Of a stretch of DNA of 64,000 nt, positions 1 through 8,248 are shown piece after piece. The translations under genes and the position numbers were made by a program. The stretch spans positions 62,001-126,000 of the forward strand of contig NZ_JABWSY010000019.1 of NCBI RefSeq assembly GCF_013396335.1, written 5' to 3'. How positions within the stretch are numbered: the stretch's first letter is position 1; the number at the start of each line of letters is the position of its first letter. Under the pieces are notes generated by a model. It was not told the DNA's origin and did not search any database. It saw only the letters and a list, made by a program, of their open reading frames with translations. The DNA is from Bacillus sp. EB106-08-02-XG196 (GTDB lineage: Bacteria; Bacillota; Bacilli; Bacillales; Cytobacillaceae).

Positions 1-1
1 T

Positions 2-2773
2 TTAAGCTAAGTGTGTATAGTTTTCTTTAACTACATCTGCACAACGCTCGCAAAGTTGTGGGTGCTCTGAATCTTTTCCAACCTCAGGTGTCACAACCCA
101 ACAGCGTTCACAGGTTTCACCTTCTGCTTTCGTTACAACGATGGCAGCAGTATCTAATTTAATAGCATTTTCAGGTGCTTGTTCATAGCTTCCTGCAACT
201 TCAAATCCAGAGATGATAAATAATTGGTGCACATTCTCGTTAATAGAGTCCAATAGGTTTTTCGTATCTTCAGTCACATATAAGGAAACCTTTGCCGTTA
301 ATGATTTACCAATAACCTTTTGATTTCTAGCTTCTTCAAGGGCTTTTAAAACATCATCACGGAGCTTCATAAATGAAGTCCATTTTTCTTCTAATGCAGC
401 TGCATTTTTTAGTTCCTGATATTCTGGCATATCCGTTAACTGCACGCTTTCTTCTGTAACTGCAGGAATGAATTTCCATACTTCGTCAGCAGTATGAGAA
501 AGAATTGGTGAAACTAATTTTGTTAATGCAAATAAGGAGTCGTAAAGAACACTTTGGATCGCACGGCGTTCAGGATTGTTAACTGCCTCAATATATAAAA
601 CATCCTTAGCAAAATCAAGGTAAAATGCACTTAAGTCTAGGGTGCAGAAATTGTTAATTGCATGATAAATTCCGGCAAACTCATAATTTTCATAAGCATT
701 TCGAACATTTTTAATCAACTTATTTAATTTTACGAGCATAAATTGATCAACTTCACGAAGATTTTCGTATGAAACCCTATCTGTTGCAGGATTAAAGTCG
801 GATAAGTTACCAAGCAAGAAACGGAAAGTATTACGAATTTTTCTATATACCTCTGCAACCTGCTTCAAAATAGCATCAGACACACGAACATCGGCCTGGT
901 AATCAACTGATGCAACCCAAAGGCGGAGAATATCTGCTCCTAGTTGCTTCATTACCTTTTCAGGTACCATGACATTCCCTAATGATTTACTCATCTTTCT
1001 GCCTTCTCCATCTAAAGCAAATCCATGACTTAAAACACCTTTGTATGGAGCTTTGCCTGTTACTGCCACTGCAGTCGATAAGGAAGAGTTAAACCAGCCT
1101 CGATATTGATCCGAACCTTCTAAATATAAATCAGCCGGGCGAACCAAGTCGTCTCTTTCTAAGAGAACCGCTTGATGAGATGAGCCGGAATCAAACCAAA
1201 CATCCATGATATCTGTTTCTTTTGTAAACAATCCATTAGGACTTCCTGAATGAGTAAAGCCTTCTGGCAATAGTTCCTTCGCTTCACGCTCAAACCAGAT
1301 ATTTGAACCATATTTCCGGAACAAACCAGAAACATGATCAATGGTTTCATCTGTAATGATTTCCTCACCATTTTCAGCATAAAACACTGGGATTGGAACT
1401 CCCCAAACACGTTGGCGTGAGATACACCAATCGCCACGGTCACGGACCATATTAAATAGTCGTGTTTCTCCCCATGCAGGTACCCATTTTGTTTCTTTAA
1501 CTGCTTCAAGAAGATCATTTCGGAAATCTTTGATGGAAGCGAACCATTGTGCAGTTGCTCTGAAAATAACAGGTTTTTTAGTTCTCCAATCATGTGGATA
1601 GGAGTGAGTAATAAGTGAAAGCTTTAAAAGCGCACCTGCTTCTTCTAATGCTTGAGAGATTGGCTTATTTGCACTATCGTAAAATAATCCTTCAAACCCT
1701 GGTGCTTCACTTGTCATTACACCTTTATCATCTACAGGGCAAAGTACTTCAAGTCCATACTTTTGACCGACATGGAAGTCATCCTCCCCGTGTCCTGGTG
1801 CTGTATGAACACAGCCTGTTCCAGCATCAGTTGTAACATGATCTCCTAGCATTACTAATGAGTCACGGTCGTATAGTGGGTGCGCTGCAAGGATATTCTC
1901 TAACTCATTACCTTTTACCTTTTGAATAACCTCAGCATTTTCCCAGCCTATTTCATTCGTTACTGCTTCTAGAAGTGCTTCAGCTATTAAGAATTTGTTT
2001 CCATTCGCTGCAACTACTACATAAGTTAAATCTGGATGTACGGAGATTCCTAAGTTTGCAGGAATAGTCCAAGGTGTAGTCGTCCAAATGACAATTTGAA
2101 CATCCGTATCAAGGACACCTTTTCCGTCTTTTACTTTAAAGCCTACATAAATAGAAGGTGACTTTTTATCCTGATATTCGATTTCTGCCTCGGCAAGAGC
2201 TGATTCACTTGACGGGGACCAATATACAGGCTTAAGGCCTTTATAAATATAGCCCTTCTTTGCCATTTCTCCAAAGACCTTAATTTGCTGTGCCTCATAT
2301 TCAGGCTTAAGCGTAATATATGGGTTTTCCCAATCACCACGAACCCCGACGCGTTTAAATTGTTCACGCTGATTGCTTACTTGTTCAAGCGCATATTTTG
2401 TACAAAGCTGGCGGAATTCAGCTACCGTCATCTCTTTACGCTTTACTCCCTTATTTGTTAACGCCTGTTCAATTGGCAATCCATGAGTATCCCAGCCTGG
2501 AACATATGGTGCATTGAAGCCGCTCATCGATTTATAGCGAACAATAAAATCTTTTAAAACTTTGTTAAGAGCATGACCCATATGAATATCACCATTTGCA
2601 TATGGAGGTCCATCGTGGAGCACAAACATCGGACGTCCAGCAGTCCGTTCTTGAACTTTTTTATAAATATTCATTTCTTCCCACTTTGCCTGGATTTCAG
2701 GTTCTCTTTGTGGAAGATTTCCACGCATTGGAAATTCAGTTTTTGGCATTAGTAACGTATCTTTATATTCCAT
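2..2773 (-). CDS. ileS: Isoleucyl-tRNA synthetase IleS
   Basis: Class I aminoacyl-tRNA synthetase that charges tRNA-Ile in the cytoplasm. The protein is 923 residues, close to the roughly 921 of Bacillus subtilis. The HMGH form of the class I HIGH motif is at residues 64-67, the KMSKS loop is near residue 595, and a CERCW...CERC zinc-binding tail is at the C terminus. The reading frame stays open upstream to 2986, but that stretch is the T-box leader. The start at 2773 is preferred because AGGAGGAA lies just upstream and the product begins like its homologs. The stop codon is at the very edge of the window but is complete. Expression is probably controlled by tRNA-Ile charging through the leader. 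Confidence 0.97.
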   Translation of the reverse strand: MEYKDTLLMPKTEFPMRGNLPQREPEIQAKWEEMNIYKKVQERTAGRPMFVLHDGPPYANGDIHMGHALNKVLKDFIVRYKSMSGFNAPYVPGWDTHGLPIEQALTNKGVKRKEMTVAEFRQLCTKYALEQVSNQREQFKRVGVRGDWENPYITLKPEYEAQQIKVFGEMAKKGYIYKGLKPVYWSPSSESALAEAEIEYQDKKSPSIYVGFKVKDGKGVLDTDVQIVIWTTTPWTIPANLGISVHPDLTYVVVAANGNKFLIAEALLEAVTNEIGWENAEVIQKVKGNELENILAAHPLYDRDSLVMLGDHVTTDAGTGCVHTAPGHGEDDFHVGQKYGLEVLCPVDDKGVMTSEAPGFEGLFYDSANKPISQALEEAGALLKLSLITHSYPHDWRTKKPVIFRATAQWFASIKDFRNDLLEAVKETKWVPAWGETRLFNMVRDRGDWCISRQRVWGVPIPVFYAENGEEIITDETIDHVSGLFRKYGSNIWFEREAKELLPEGFTHSGSPNGLFTKETDIMDVWFDSGSSHQAVLLERDDLVRPADLYLEGSDQYRGWFNSSLSTAVAVTGKAPYKGVLSHGFALDGEGRKMSKSLGNVMVPEKVMKQLGADILRLWVASVDYQADVRVSDAILKQVAEVYRKIRNTFRFLLGNLSDFNPATDRVSYENLREVDQFMLVKLNKLIKNVRNAYENYEFAGIYHAINNFCTLDLSAFYLDFAKDVLYIEAVNNPERRAIQSVLYDSLFALTKLVSPILSHTADEVWKFIPAVTEESVQLTDMPEYQELKNAAALEEKWTSFMKLRDDVLKALEEARNQKVIGKSLTAKVSLYVTEDTKNLLDSINENVHQLFIISGFEVAGSYEQAPENAIKLDTAAIVVTKAEGETCERCWVVTPEVGKDSEHPQLCERCADVVKENYTHLA

Positions 2774-2823
2774 TTTCTTATTCCTCCTGTAACACTCGTC
2801 ATAAACAGAATAGCCAATAGACA

Positions 2824-3060
2824 AATAAAAAAACCCTCTCATCCCATAAAAGGGACGAGAAGGTTTTATTCCCGCGGTACCACCCTGATAGATAGCACGA
2901 AAAAGTACTATCCTCTTTAAGATTCGTAACGTGAATAACCCGCCATAGCTTACCATCCTTAAAAAGAGTTTCAGCCTGGGACTCAAGGGTGATCTTCCAA
3001 TTCCTCACTTTTTCCAGGCTTCCACCATCCCCGGCTCGCTATCAAAAGTTTATGAAAAAA
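2824..3060 (-). promoter_or_regulatory. T-box riboswitch (isoleucine) of ileS
   Basis: The region between divIVA and ileS holds a T-box leader. The T-box core (GGGTGGTACCGCGGG on the minus strand) is at 2871-2885. It is followed by a terminator hairpin at about 2833-2864 (arms CCTTCTCGTCCC and GGGATGAGAGG) with a run of T at 2826-2832. The upstream part contains a GGAAGATCACC segment whose ATC is the likely isoleucine specifier codon. Uncharged tRNA-Ile is expected to pair with the T-box and favour readthrough into ileS. The 5' limit is approximate. Confidence 0.93.
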
Positions 3061-3110
3061 TGTACTGTCCCTCTCATTGTCATTTCCATTCTTTATTAAC
3101 TTATTAGAAA

Positions 3111-3140
3111 ATTATATGCGAAATAATACCAATTCGTCAA
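3111..3140 (-). promoter_or_regulatory. Sigma-A promoter of ileS
   Basis: On the minus strand, TTGACG (3135-3140) and a perfect TATAAT (3111-3116) are separated by 18 bp. The site lies just upstream of the T-box leader. Its -35 box overlaps the divIVA stop codon at 3137-3139, so ileS is likely transcribed on its own as well as by any readthrough from divIVA. Confidence 0.75.
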
Positions 3141-3652
3141 GCTAAGGAATCTTCCTCTTGATGGATTTTAAGTTCTGTTGCATCCACCTCATACTCTAAT
3201 AAATGATCCCAGTCATCTGTATTTATCATATCCAGCTGAGCTTCTATCAACATTTTAAAACGAGTACGGAATACTTTTGACTGCTTTTTCAAGTCCTCGA
3301 TTTCAAGAGCAATTTTTCTCGCCTTTGAAAGTGACTCATTAACAATACGGTCAGCATTCTTTTCTGCTTCCTTAATGATGAGCTTGGCTTCCTTTTGTGC
3401 ATTTCGTTTTACATCTTCACCAGCCTCTTGTGCAATAACAATAGACTTGTTTAATGTTTCTTCAATATTTACAAAATGACCTAAACGGTCCTTCATCTCA
3501 TTTAAACGTTCTTCCATTTCTTTCTTTTCACGAAGGACTAATTCATAATCCTTTATAACTTGGTCTAAAAATTCATTTACCTCGTCCTCATCGTAACCAC
3601 GAAAACCTTTATTAAATTCTTTATTGTGAATATCTAACGGCGTTAACGGCAT
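3137..3652 (-). CDS. divIVA: Cell division/polarity protein DivIVA
   Basis: Coiled-coil protein of 171 residues that binds negatively curved membrane at the septum and poles. In Bacillus it places the Min system and anchors the chromosome during sporulation. The N terminus has the membrane-binding loop with Phe17 and Arg18 as in B. subtilis, followed by the conserved GYDEDEVNEFLDQV segment. Residues from about 30 to 150 are a charged coiled coil. The gene closes the ylm group and lies directly before ileS, the usual Bacillus order. The ATG start has a GGAGG-type ribosome binding site upstream. Confidence 0.96.
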   Translation of the reverse strand: MPLTPLDIHNKEFNKGFRGYDEDEVNEFLDQVIKDYELVLREKKEMEERLNEMKDRLGHFVNIEETLNKSIVIAQEAGEDVKRNAQKEAKLIIKEAEKNADRIVNESLSKARKIALEIEDLKKQSKVFRTRFKMLIEAQLDMINTDDWDHLLEYEVDATELKIHQEEDSLA

Positions 3653-3744
3653 GATGCCACCTCCAAGAATCTTTCTTCTGTATGTATTTAGTGTATAAGC
3701 ATAAATTCGACAAAGTTTTCGATAATCCTGCTAAAAGCAAAAAA

Positions 3745-4518
3745 TTATTTTTGCTTTCCGACAACAATTCGCCATTTATCTTTTTTTGTTCTTCCTTCAA
3801 TTGACAAAATCTTTACTCTCCCATAGCCTCTAACAGACAACAAGTCACCCTCTCGACATTCAAAGGAATGATTTTCAATAGACGTCCAGTTCACCTTCAC
3901 CAAGCCTTGTTCAATGAAAGCTTGAGATTTTTGCCTCGATATATGATGAACACCAGAAATAATTGTATCGAGTCGTAAGGAGGAAATCGTGATGTCCTGT
4001 TCCATCCATAAATTATCAACGGTTATGGATTCTTCAAGTTTTAACTCTCTTAAACGTATTGATGCTCTGCCAATTGATTCTAAATTGCTTTTAATATAGT
4101 CACTGATTTCAGCAGCAGAGAAAAATTGAACTTGTCCGTCTTTCATGAGAATGTCGCCAAACTTTCCTCGTTTTAATCCTAATGACATAAGTGAGCCAAG
4201 AACTTGGGGATGTTCTATAGAAACAAATTTAATAGGATAGTCGATCTCAAAAAGATTAATTTGAAATTCACTTTCTGTCGGTACTAAATAATCAGGCAAT
4301 ATTAATGCCCTTTTTCTTTCACCGTCAGTATTCCCCCCAAAAAGTTGATATTTAATACTTCCATTCTCACCTATTATGGTTTTTAAAATATGCTGCTCTC
4401 TAGGATCAAGAAAATCAGTGAGTTTAGATGTATAGCTGGAATCAACAAAGTCCTTCCAGTGTAATACTTGATCAATAAATTCCCGTTCCTCAGGACGAAA
4501 ATGCTGGTAAATATTCAT
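3745..4518 (-). CDS. ylmH: S4-domain RNA-binding protein YlmH
   Basis: Cytoplasmic protein of 257 residues with a C-terminal S4 RNA-binding domain at about residues 180-240 (the segment around LRLDTIISG and SRQKSQAFIEQGLVKVNW). The N-terminal part matches the YlmH family found beside sepF and divIVA in Gram-positive bacteria. Family members associate with ribosomes, and a role in handling stalled 50S-peptidyl-tRNA complexes has been described for the B. subtilis protein. Which RNA this copy binds cannot be told from sequence. It sits between ylmG and divIVA with short gaps, consistent with one transcript. Confidence 0.92.
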   Translation of the reverse strand: MNIYQHFRPEEREFIDQVLHWKDFVDSSYTSKLTDFLDPREQHILKTIIGENGSIKYQLFGGNTDGERKRALILPDYLVPTESEFQINLFEIDYPIKFVSIEHPQVLGSLMSLGLKRGKFGDILMKDGQVQFFSAAEISDYIKSNLESIGRASIRLRELKLEESITVDNLWMEQDITISSLRLDTIISGVHHISRQKSQAFIEQGLVKVNWTSIENHSFECREGDLLSVRGYGRVKILSIEGRTKKDKWRIVVGKQK

Positions 4519-4550
4519 ATTTAACTCCTTAGCCCGTTTAGGCTGGAAAA

Positions 4551-4814
4551 TTAAGAAATTAAGTTTTGCAAAACTATTAAGCCTTGAGGGGCGAAAGATA
4601 AGATAAGAAATGCGGCTAAAGGTGATAAGTCCATCATACCTATTGGTGGAATGATTCTTCTAAACGGTTCCAGAAATGGTTCACATAACTTACCAAGAAT
4701 TGTCCCAATTTGTGAGTCTCTCATATTTGGAAACCATGATAAAAGGATATAAATGATAAGCATCCATTTATATATTCCAATGATTTGGATCAAAATGTTA
4801 AAAATCATATCCAT
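4551..4814 (-). CDS. ylmG: YggT-family membrane protein YlmG
   Basis: Small integral membrane protein (87 residues) of the YggT family with two hydrophobic segments, at about residues 5-25 and 60-82, and the conserved LLSWFPNMR motif between them. Homologs in bacteria and plastids are linked to division or membrane organisation, but no biochemical activity is established. The ATG at 4814 is chosen over a GTG at 4826 because AGGTGG lies 8 bases upstream of it. The start is 5 bases after the sepF stop codon, so the two are probably translationally coupled. Confidence 0.92.
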   Translation of the reverse strand: MDMIFNILIQIIGIYKWMLIIYILLSWFPNMRDSQIGTILGKLCEPFLEPFRRIIPPIGMMDLSPLAAFLILSFAPQGLIVLQNLIS

Positions 4815-4819
4815 TCCTA

Positions 4820-5254
4820 CTACCACCTCGTATCATGATATTCTTGTTCCTTCACTAGTTCAGATATATTGCCAGAAATCTCAACATTATCAGGCGTACA
4901 TAAAAATATACTAGAGCCGATTTTTTGAATGTCCCCGCTTAATGCATAGACTGCTCCACTTAAAAAATCGACAATTTGTCTTCCTTCTTCATGACCGATG
5001 CGCTGAAGATTTACGACAACAGCACGGCGGTTTTTCAAATGATCCGTTATGTCCTGAGCTTCGGCATACACTCTAGGTTCAACTAAAATTACTTTTGCAC
5101 CCTTTTGTACACTCTGCAGACTTACAACGTTTTGAGGCTTCGAAGGCTGTTTTTGGGGCTTTATTGGTTCAACCTTCTCATATTCATCCTGATTATTATC
5201 ATCAAAATCATCATCTAAAAAGAAAAATGTTTTTAACTTAGATTTTATCGTCAT
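4820..5254 (-). CDS. sepF: Cell division protein SepF
   Basis: FtsZ-bundling and membrane-anchoring protein of 144 residues. The first residues (MTIKSKLKTFF) form the amphipathic membrane-binding helix. An acidic, glutamine- and proline-rich linker follows to about residue 50, then the conserved SepF globular domain (EPRVYAEAQDITDHL to the end), which polymerises into rings and binds the FtsZ tail. Its start overlaps the ylmE stop codon (ATGA), and ylmG follows at once, the standard ylmE-sepF-ylmG order. Confidence 0.96.
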   Translation of the reverse strand: MTIKSKLKTFFFLDDDFDDNNQDEYEKVEPIKPQKQPSKPQNVVSLQSVQKGAKVILVEPRVYAEAQDITDHLKNRRAVVVNLQRIGHEEGRQIVDFLSGAVYALSGDIQKIGSSIFLCTPDNVEISGNISELVKEQEYHDTRW

Positions 5255-5943
5255 CTTTTATCCTCCTCACCAGCCTCACCGACAAGTGCCGTTCCTATTC
5301 TAATCATCGTTGCGCCCTCTTCAATGGCAATTCCAAAGTCATTAGACATCCCCATAGAAAGCTCAGTACATGGTGCGAATTCAAGATGCAAATTTTTCAC
5401 TTGATCACGAAGCTCTTTTAACCTTTGAAAACAGGTACGAAGCTGCGCTTCATCATCTGTAAATGGGGCCATAGTCATTAAACCTTCAATACAAATATTC
5501 TCGTATGGCTGAAGACTTTTAATAAAGTCAATGACCTCCTCGGGAGCAAGACCATGCTTTGAATGTTCTTGAGAAACATTCACTTGAACCAGGCATTTCA
5601 CTTTTTTTACCGCTCGTTTATTAATTTCCTCTGCTAATGAAATTCGGTCCAAAGAGTGTATATATTCTACTTTATCAATAATATACTTAACTTTGCGGGT
5701 CTGTAGTGTCCCGATAAAATGCCATAGGGGCTTGTCCCCTAATACTTCCCACTTTGTTAACAGCCCATCATCCCGATTTTCACCTAGATTTATTATACCA
5801 GCTTCCATAGCTTCCTTGGCTCTTTCTATGCTGACATATTTGGTTACGGCAATCAGTTTCACTTCATCAGGAGCCCGATTTACCCTTTGGCATGCATCAC
5901 TTATTTGCTGTCTAATATGTATGAGATTTTCTGCAACCTTCAT
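5251..5943 (-). CDS. ylmE: Pyridoxal-phosphate homeostasis protein YlmE (YggS family)
   Basis: Cytoplasmic PLP-binding protein of 230 residues with the fold of alanine racemase domain 1. The PLP lysine is Lys35 in the motif VKLIAVTKYVS. The later conserved stretch CTELSMGMSNDFGIAIEEGATMIRIGTALVG (quoted in part as SMGMSNDF and RIGTALVG) binds the phosphate. YggS proteins carry or buffer free PLP and affect amino-acid metabolism without a known catalytic reaction. The start overlaps the ylmD stop codon and the end overlaps the sepF start, so the three genes are coupled. Confidence 0.95.
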   Translation of the reverse strand: MKVAENLIHIRQQISDACQRVNRAPDEVKLIAVTKYVSIERAKEAMEAGIINLGENRDDGLLTKWEVLGDKPLWHFIGTLQTRKVKYIIDKVEYIHSLDRISLAEEINKRAVKKVKCLVQVNVSQEHSKHGLAPEEVIDFIKSLQPYENICIEGLMTMAPFTDDEAQLRTCFQRLKELRDQVKNLHLEFAPCTELSMGMSNDFGIAIEEGATMIRIGTALVGEAGEEDKR

Positions 5944-6764
5944 TCTGTGGTCTCCTTCCAGCCTATATAACTTAGCATCCTTCCTGTTTTACCTTGGTCA
6001 CGGCGATGAGAGAAAAATTCAAATTGGTCACAACTAGAGCATAGTTTAGTAATTTGAATATGATCTGCTGGGACTCCGGCTTTAAGAAGAATTATTTTAT
6101 TCAATTTTCGTAAATCTAAAGTATACTGTCCATCATTAATTAAATTATAGGGTTTTTCTTCAACATCTACTAGAGTATTTTCTACAAAGTTAATAACATA
6201 ATCATTAACAATATAACATTTTTCACAAATAGATGGACCTATTGTGACAAAAATTTGATTAGGAAGTATTCCTTCCTCTCCCCATTGCTCTACCATTTTC
6301 CGTGCAATTTCATTAACAGTTCCTTTCCAGCCAGCATGTGCAGAACCAATCATCCTGTGTTCAGGAGAAATAAAAAAAAGAGGGACACAATCGGCATAGC
6401 AAAGAGTTAATAAAATTCCCTCTTCATTCGTATAAAAACCATCCGTCCCCTTAAAGGCAGTTTCATAGGTATCTGCCCCAAATCCACGGTCAGTACTTGT
6501 AATTTTTCTAATAAGGGTTTCATGGGTCTGTTCTGCCCCAACCCAATGCTCCACAGGAAATTGAATAAACTCAGCCACCTTGTTCCGATTATGACAGACA
6601 GCTTCTCTCTGGTCTCCAACATGAAAGCCCATATTAAGATATTCAAACACTCCAGTACTGCTGCCGCCTTTTTTGGTTGTTATTCCAGCAACAAGCCTCG
6701 GATACTGCTCCATCCAATTTTTAATTGAAAGAAATGATTGATGATCATATGCAAAGGGTTCCAT
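5940..6764 (-). CDS. ylmD: Multicopper-oxidase-like (DUF152) protein YlmD
   Basis: Protein of 274 residues from the YfiH/laccase-domain family. Members are described as polyphenol oxidases and, more recently, as purine nucleoside phosphorylase/deaminase enzymes; the physiological substrate here is not known. Family residues are visible in the segments LTLCYADCVPLFF and GSAHAGWKGTVNEIA, where the Cys and His residues bind metal. A further Cys pair occurs in LCSSCDQFEFFSHRRD. The ATG at 6764 is preferred over one at 6776 because a GAGG element precedes it. The end overlaps ylmE by 4 bases. Confidence 0.93.
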   Translation of the reverse strand: MEPFAYDHQSFLSIKNWMEQYPRLVAGITTKKGGSSTGVFEYLNMGFHVGDQREAVCHNRNKVAEFIQFPVEHWVGAEQTHETLIRKITSTDRGFGADTYETAFKGTDGFYTNEEGILLTLCYADCVPLFFISPEHRMIGSAHAGWKGTVNEIARKMVEQWGEEGILPNQIFVTIGPSICEKCYIVNDYVINFVENTLVDVEEKPYNLINDGQYTLDLRKLNKIILLKAGVPADHIQITKLCSSCDQFEFFSHRRDQGKTGRMLSYIGWKETTE

Positions 6765-6836
6765 ACTCAACCTCATTTGTTTTTTTCTAGTTTACCATGA
6801 ATCGATTAATTGGTCACCGTAAGATGATATTGATAT

Positions 6837-7106
6837 CTATACTTCCATTTCTTCTGTATTCCGTTCTTCAATAGCCTTGAATCTAACCAAAATTACATCT
6901 TGACCTATTTTAATAATATTTTTCCATGGAATAACAATATCTTCCTCCCTTCCAAAAAAGCCTAGGACTTTACCATTACCGGTAACGATAACCGCTTCTA
7001 TTTTACCTGTGGAAAGATTAATTTCAATATCACCAATATTTCCAAGTTTTTTCCCATCAGACACATTCACTACATCTTTAATTTGAAATTCAGAAATTTT
7101 GACCAT
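6837..7106 (-). CDS. ylmC: PRC-barrel sporulation protein YlmC/YmxH
   Basis: Small protein of 89 residues with a PRC-barrel fold (ISEFQIKDVVNVSDGKKLGNIGDIEI and the following strands). The family occurs throughout endospore formers beside sigG or in dipicolinate operons. No activity is established; PRC barrels commonly make protein contacts. The ATG at 7106 is chosen over 7124 because GGGAG sits about 7 bases upstream and the homologs start there. It lies downstream of the strong sigG terminator and probably has its own promoter. Confidence 0.9.
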   Translation of the reverse strand: MVKISEFQIKDVVNVSDGKKLGNIGDIEINLSTGKIEAVIVTGNGKVLGFFGREEDIVIPWKNIIKIGQDVILVRFKAIEERNTEEMEV

Positions 7107-7180
7107 ATCTCTCACTCCCGCCATTTTTATCCTAATGAAAATATATGATTAGATTGGTCAATTTATCTGCAAATCAAAGA

Positions 7181-7303
7181 AAAAATAAAGCTGTCCAAAA
7201 GGAGGAAACTGCAAGCACAAAATAAAAAGGGTGAACCGCCACATAATGCAGCGTTTCACCCTTTGAACGTTCCCGAATATAGTTTCCTCTTGGACAGCTT
7301 TAA
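7181..7303 (-). terminator. Nested double-hairpin terminator after sigG
   Basis: Two inverted repeats are nested. The outer arms are at 7187-7210 and 7281-7303 (TAAAGCTGTCCAA...GAGGAAACT with one 3-base bulge). An inner hairpin pairs 7227-7238 with 7251-7264 (AAAGGGTGAA and TTCACCCTTT). On the minus strand the outer stem ends in TTTATTTTTTC, a good intrinsic terminator tail. The outer arm includes the sigG stop codon at 7300-7302. Confidence 0.8.
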
Positions 7304-8079
7304 CTTTGAATATTTTTATTCATTTGCTTGATGGCAGCTTTTTCCAAACGTGAAACCTGCGCTTGTGAGATCCCAATTTCATCAGCTACTTCCATTTGCG
7401 TTTTTCCCTGGAAGAATCGCTTTCTTAAAATTAACTTTTCACGCTCATTTAGGCGCCGCATGCCTTCTTTTAAGGCAATTTCTTCAATCCAGTGAATATC
7501 TTTATTTCGTTCATCGCTTAATTGGTCCAACACAAAAATTGGGTCGCCGCCATCGTTATAAATTGGTTCGAACAAGGATACAGGGTCCTGAATAGCGTCT
7601 AGCGCAAAGACTATTTCTTCGTGAGGGACTTCTAATACTTTAGCAATCTCCTCAGCAGTTGGTTCCCGTGAAGTTTCACTCATTAAACGTTCCCTTACTT
7701 GTAGCGCCTTATAAGCGATATCTCTTAAGGACCTTGAAACGCGAATAGGATTGTTATCGCGCAGGTACCTGCGTATTTCGCCAATAATCATTGGTACGGC
7801 ATAAGTGGAAAACTTTACGTTTTGACCTAAATCAAAGTTATCAATCGATTTCATAAGCCCAATACAGCCAACCTGAAACAGGTCATCAACAAACTCGCCT
7901 CGGTTGTTAAACCGCTGAATGACACTTAGAACGAGTCGTAAATTTCCGTTGACGAGTTTTTCTCGTGCTGTAATATCGCCCTCTTGCATTTGCCTGAAGA
8001 GTAATCTCATTTCTTCATTTTTTAATACAGGAAGTTTTGATGTATCTACGCCACAAATTTCAACTTTATTTCGAGTCAA
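7300..8079 (-). CDS. sigG: RNA polymerase sigma-G factor (late forespore)
   Basis: Sigma-70 family factor of 259 residues that drives late forespore transcription after engulfment. The sequence is near identical to B. subtilis SigG through region 2 (LFQVGCIGLMKSIDNFDL, RYLRDNNPIRVSRSLRD) and region 4 (FFQGKTQMEVADEIGISQAQVSRLEKAAI). The frame is open to 8172, but a TTG at 8079 is the likely start. It gives the family N terminus (TRNKVEICGVD) and has GAGGAGGG 8 bases upstream. That ribosome binding site is inside a predicted stem. The gene lies 169 bases downstream of sigE. Confidence 0.96.
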   Translation of the reverse strand: MTRNKVEICGVDTSKLPVLKNEEMRLLFRQMQEGDITAREKLVNGNLRLVLSVIQRFNNRGEFVDDLFQVGCIGLMKSIDNFDLGQNVKFSTYAVPMIIGEIRRYLRDNNPIRVSRSLRDIAYKALQVRERLMSETSREPTAEEIAKVLEVPHEEIVFALDAIQDPVSLFEPIYNDGGDPIFVLDQLSDERNKDIHWIEEIALKEGMRRLNEREKLILRKRFFQGKTQMEVADEIGISQAQVSRLEKAAIKQMNKNIQS

Positions 8080-8083
8080 TCCC

Positions 8084-8140
8084 TTTTCCCTCCTCATAGG
8101 AGTTGCTGTACAAAAAACAGTATTTCCTTGAGGAGGAAAA
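8084..8140 (-). promoter_or_regulatory. Stem-loop sequestering the sigG ribosome binding site
   Basis: On the minus strand TTTTCCTCCTCA (from 8140 to 8129) can pair with TGAGGAGGGAAAA (8096 to 8084), with one bulged G and a loop of 32 bases. The 3' arm contains the whole sigG Shine-Dalgarno sequence (GGAGG, 8089-8093), 8 bases before the TTG start. A structure of this type is known to lower sigG translation in B. subtilis, so this is probably a conserved brake. Confidence 0.8.
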
Positions 8141-8248
8141 ATATGCACTTGTACATTCTTAGGAATTGCCAAGGTATTGTCGAAAAATACGATTATTACT
8201 TTGGTTTCAATGGTCTTTCGGCTAGAAAAAAATTCTTTTTTTGTAATC

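Noticed and set aside
1159..1593. 144-codon frame overlapping ileS
   Set aside because: Out-of-frame shadow of ileS on the same strand.
2774..2986. N-terminal extension of ileS through the leader
   Set aside because: The open frame crosses the T-box and terminator. The family start with AGGAGGAA is at 2773.
2799..3008. Short open frame inside the ileS leader
   Set aside because: It lies entirely within the T-box structure and has no ribosome binding site or homology.
8150..8200. Sigma-F/sigma-G type promoter before sigG (GTATT and GGCAATT, 15-bp spacing)
   Set aside because: Only part of the -10 consensus matches; not enough to call.
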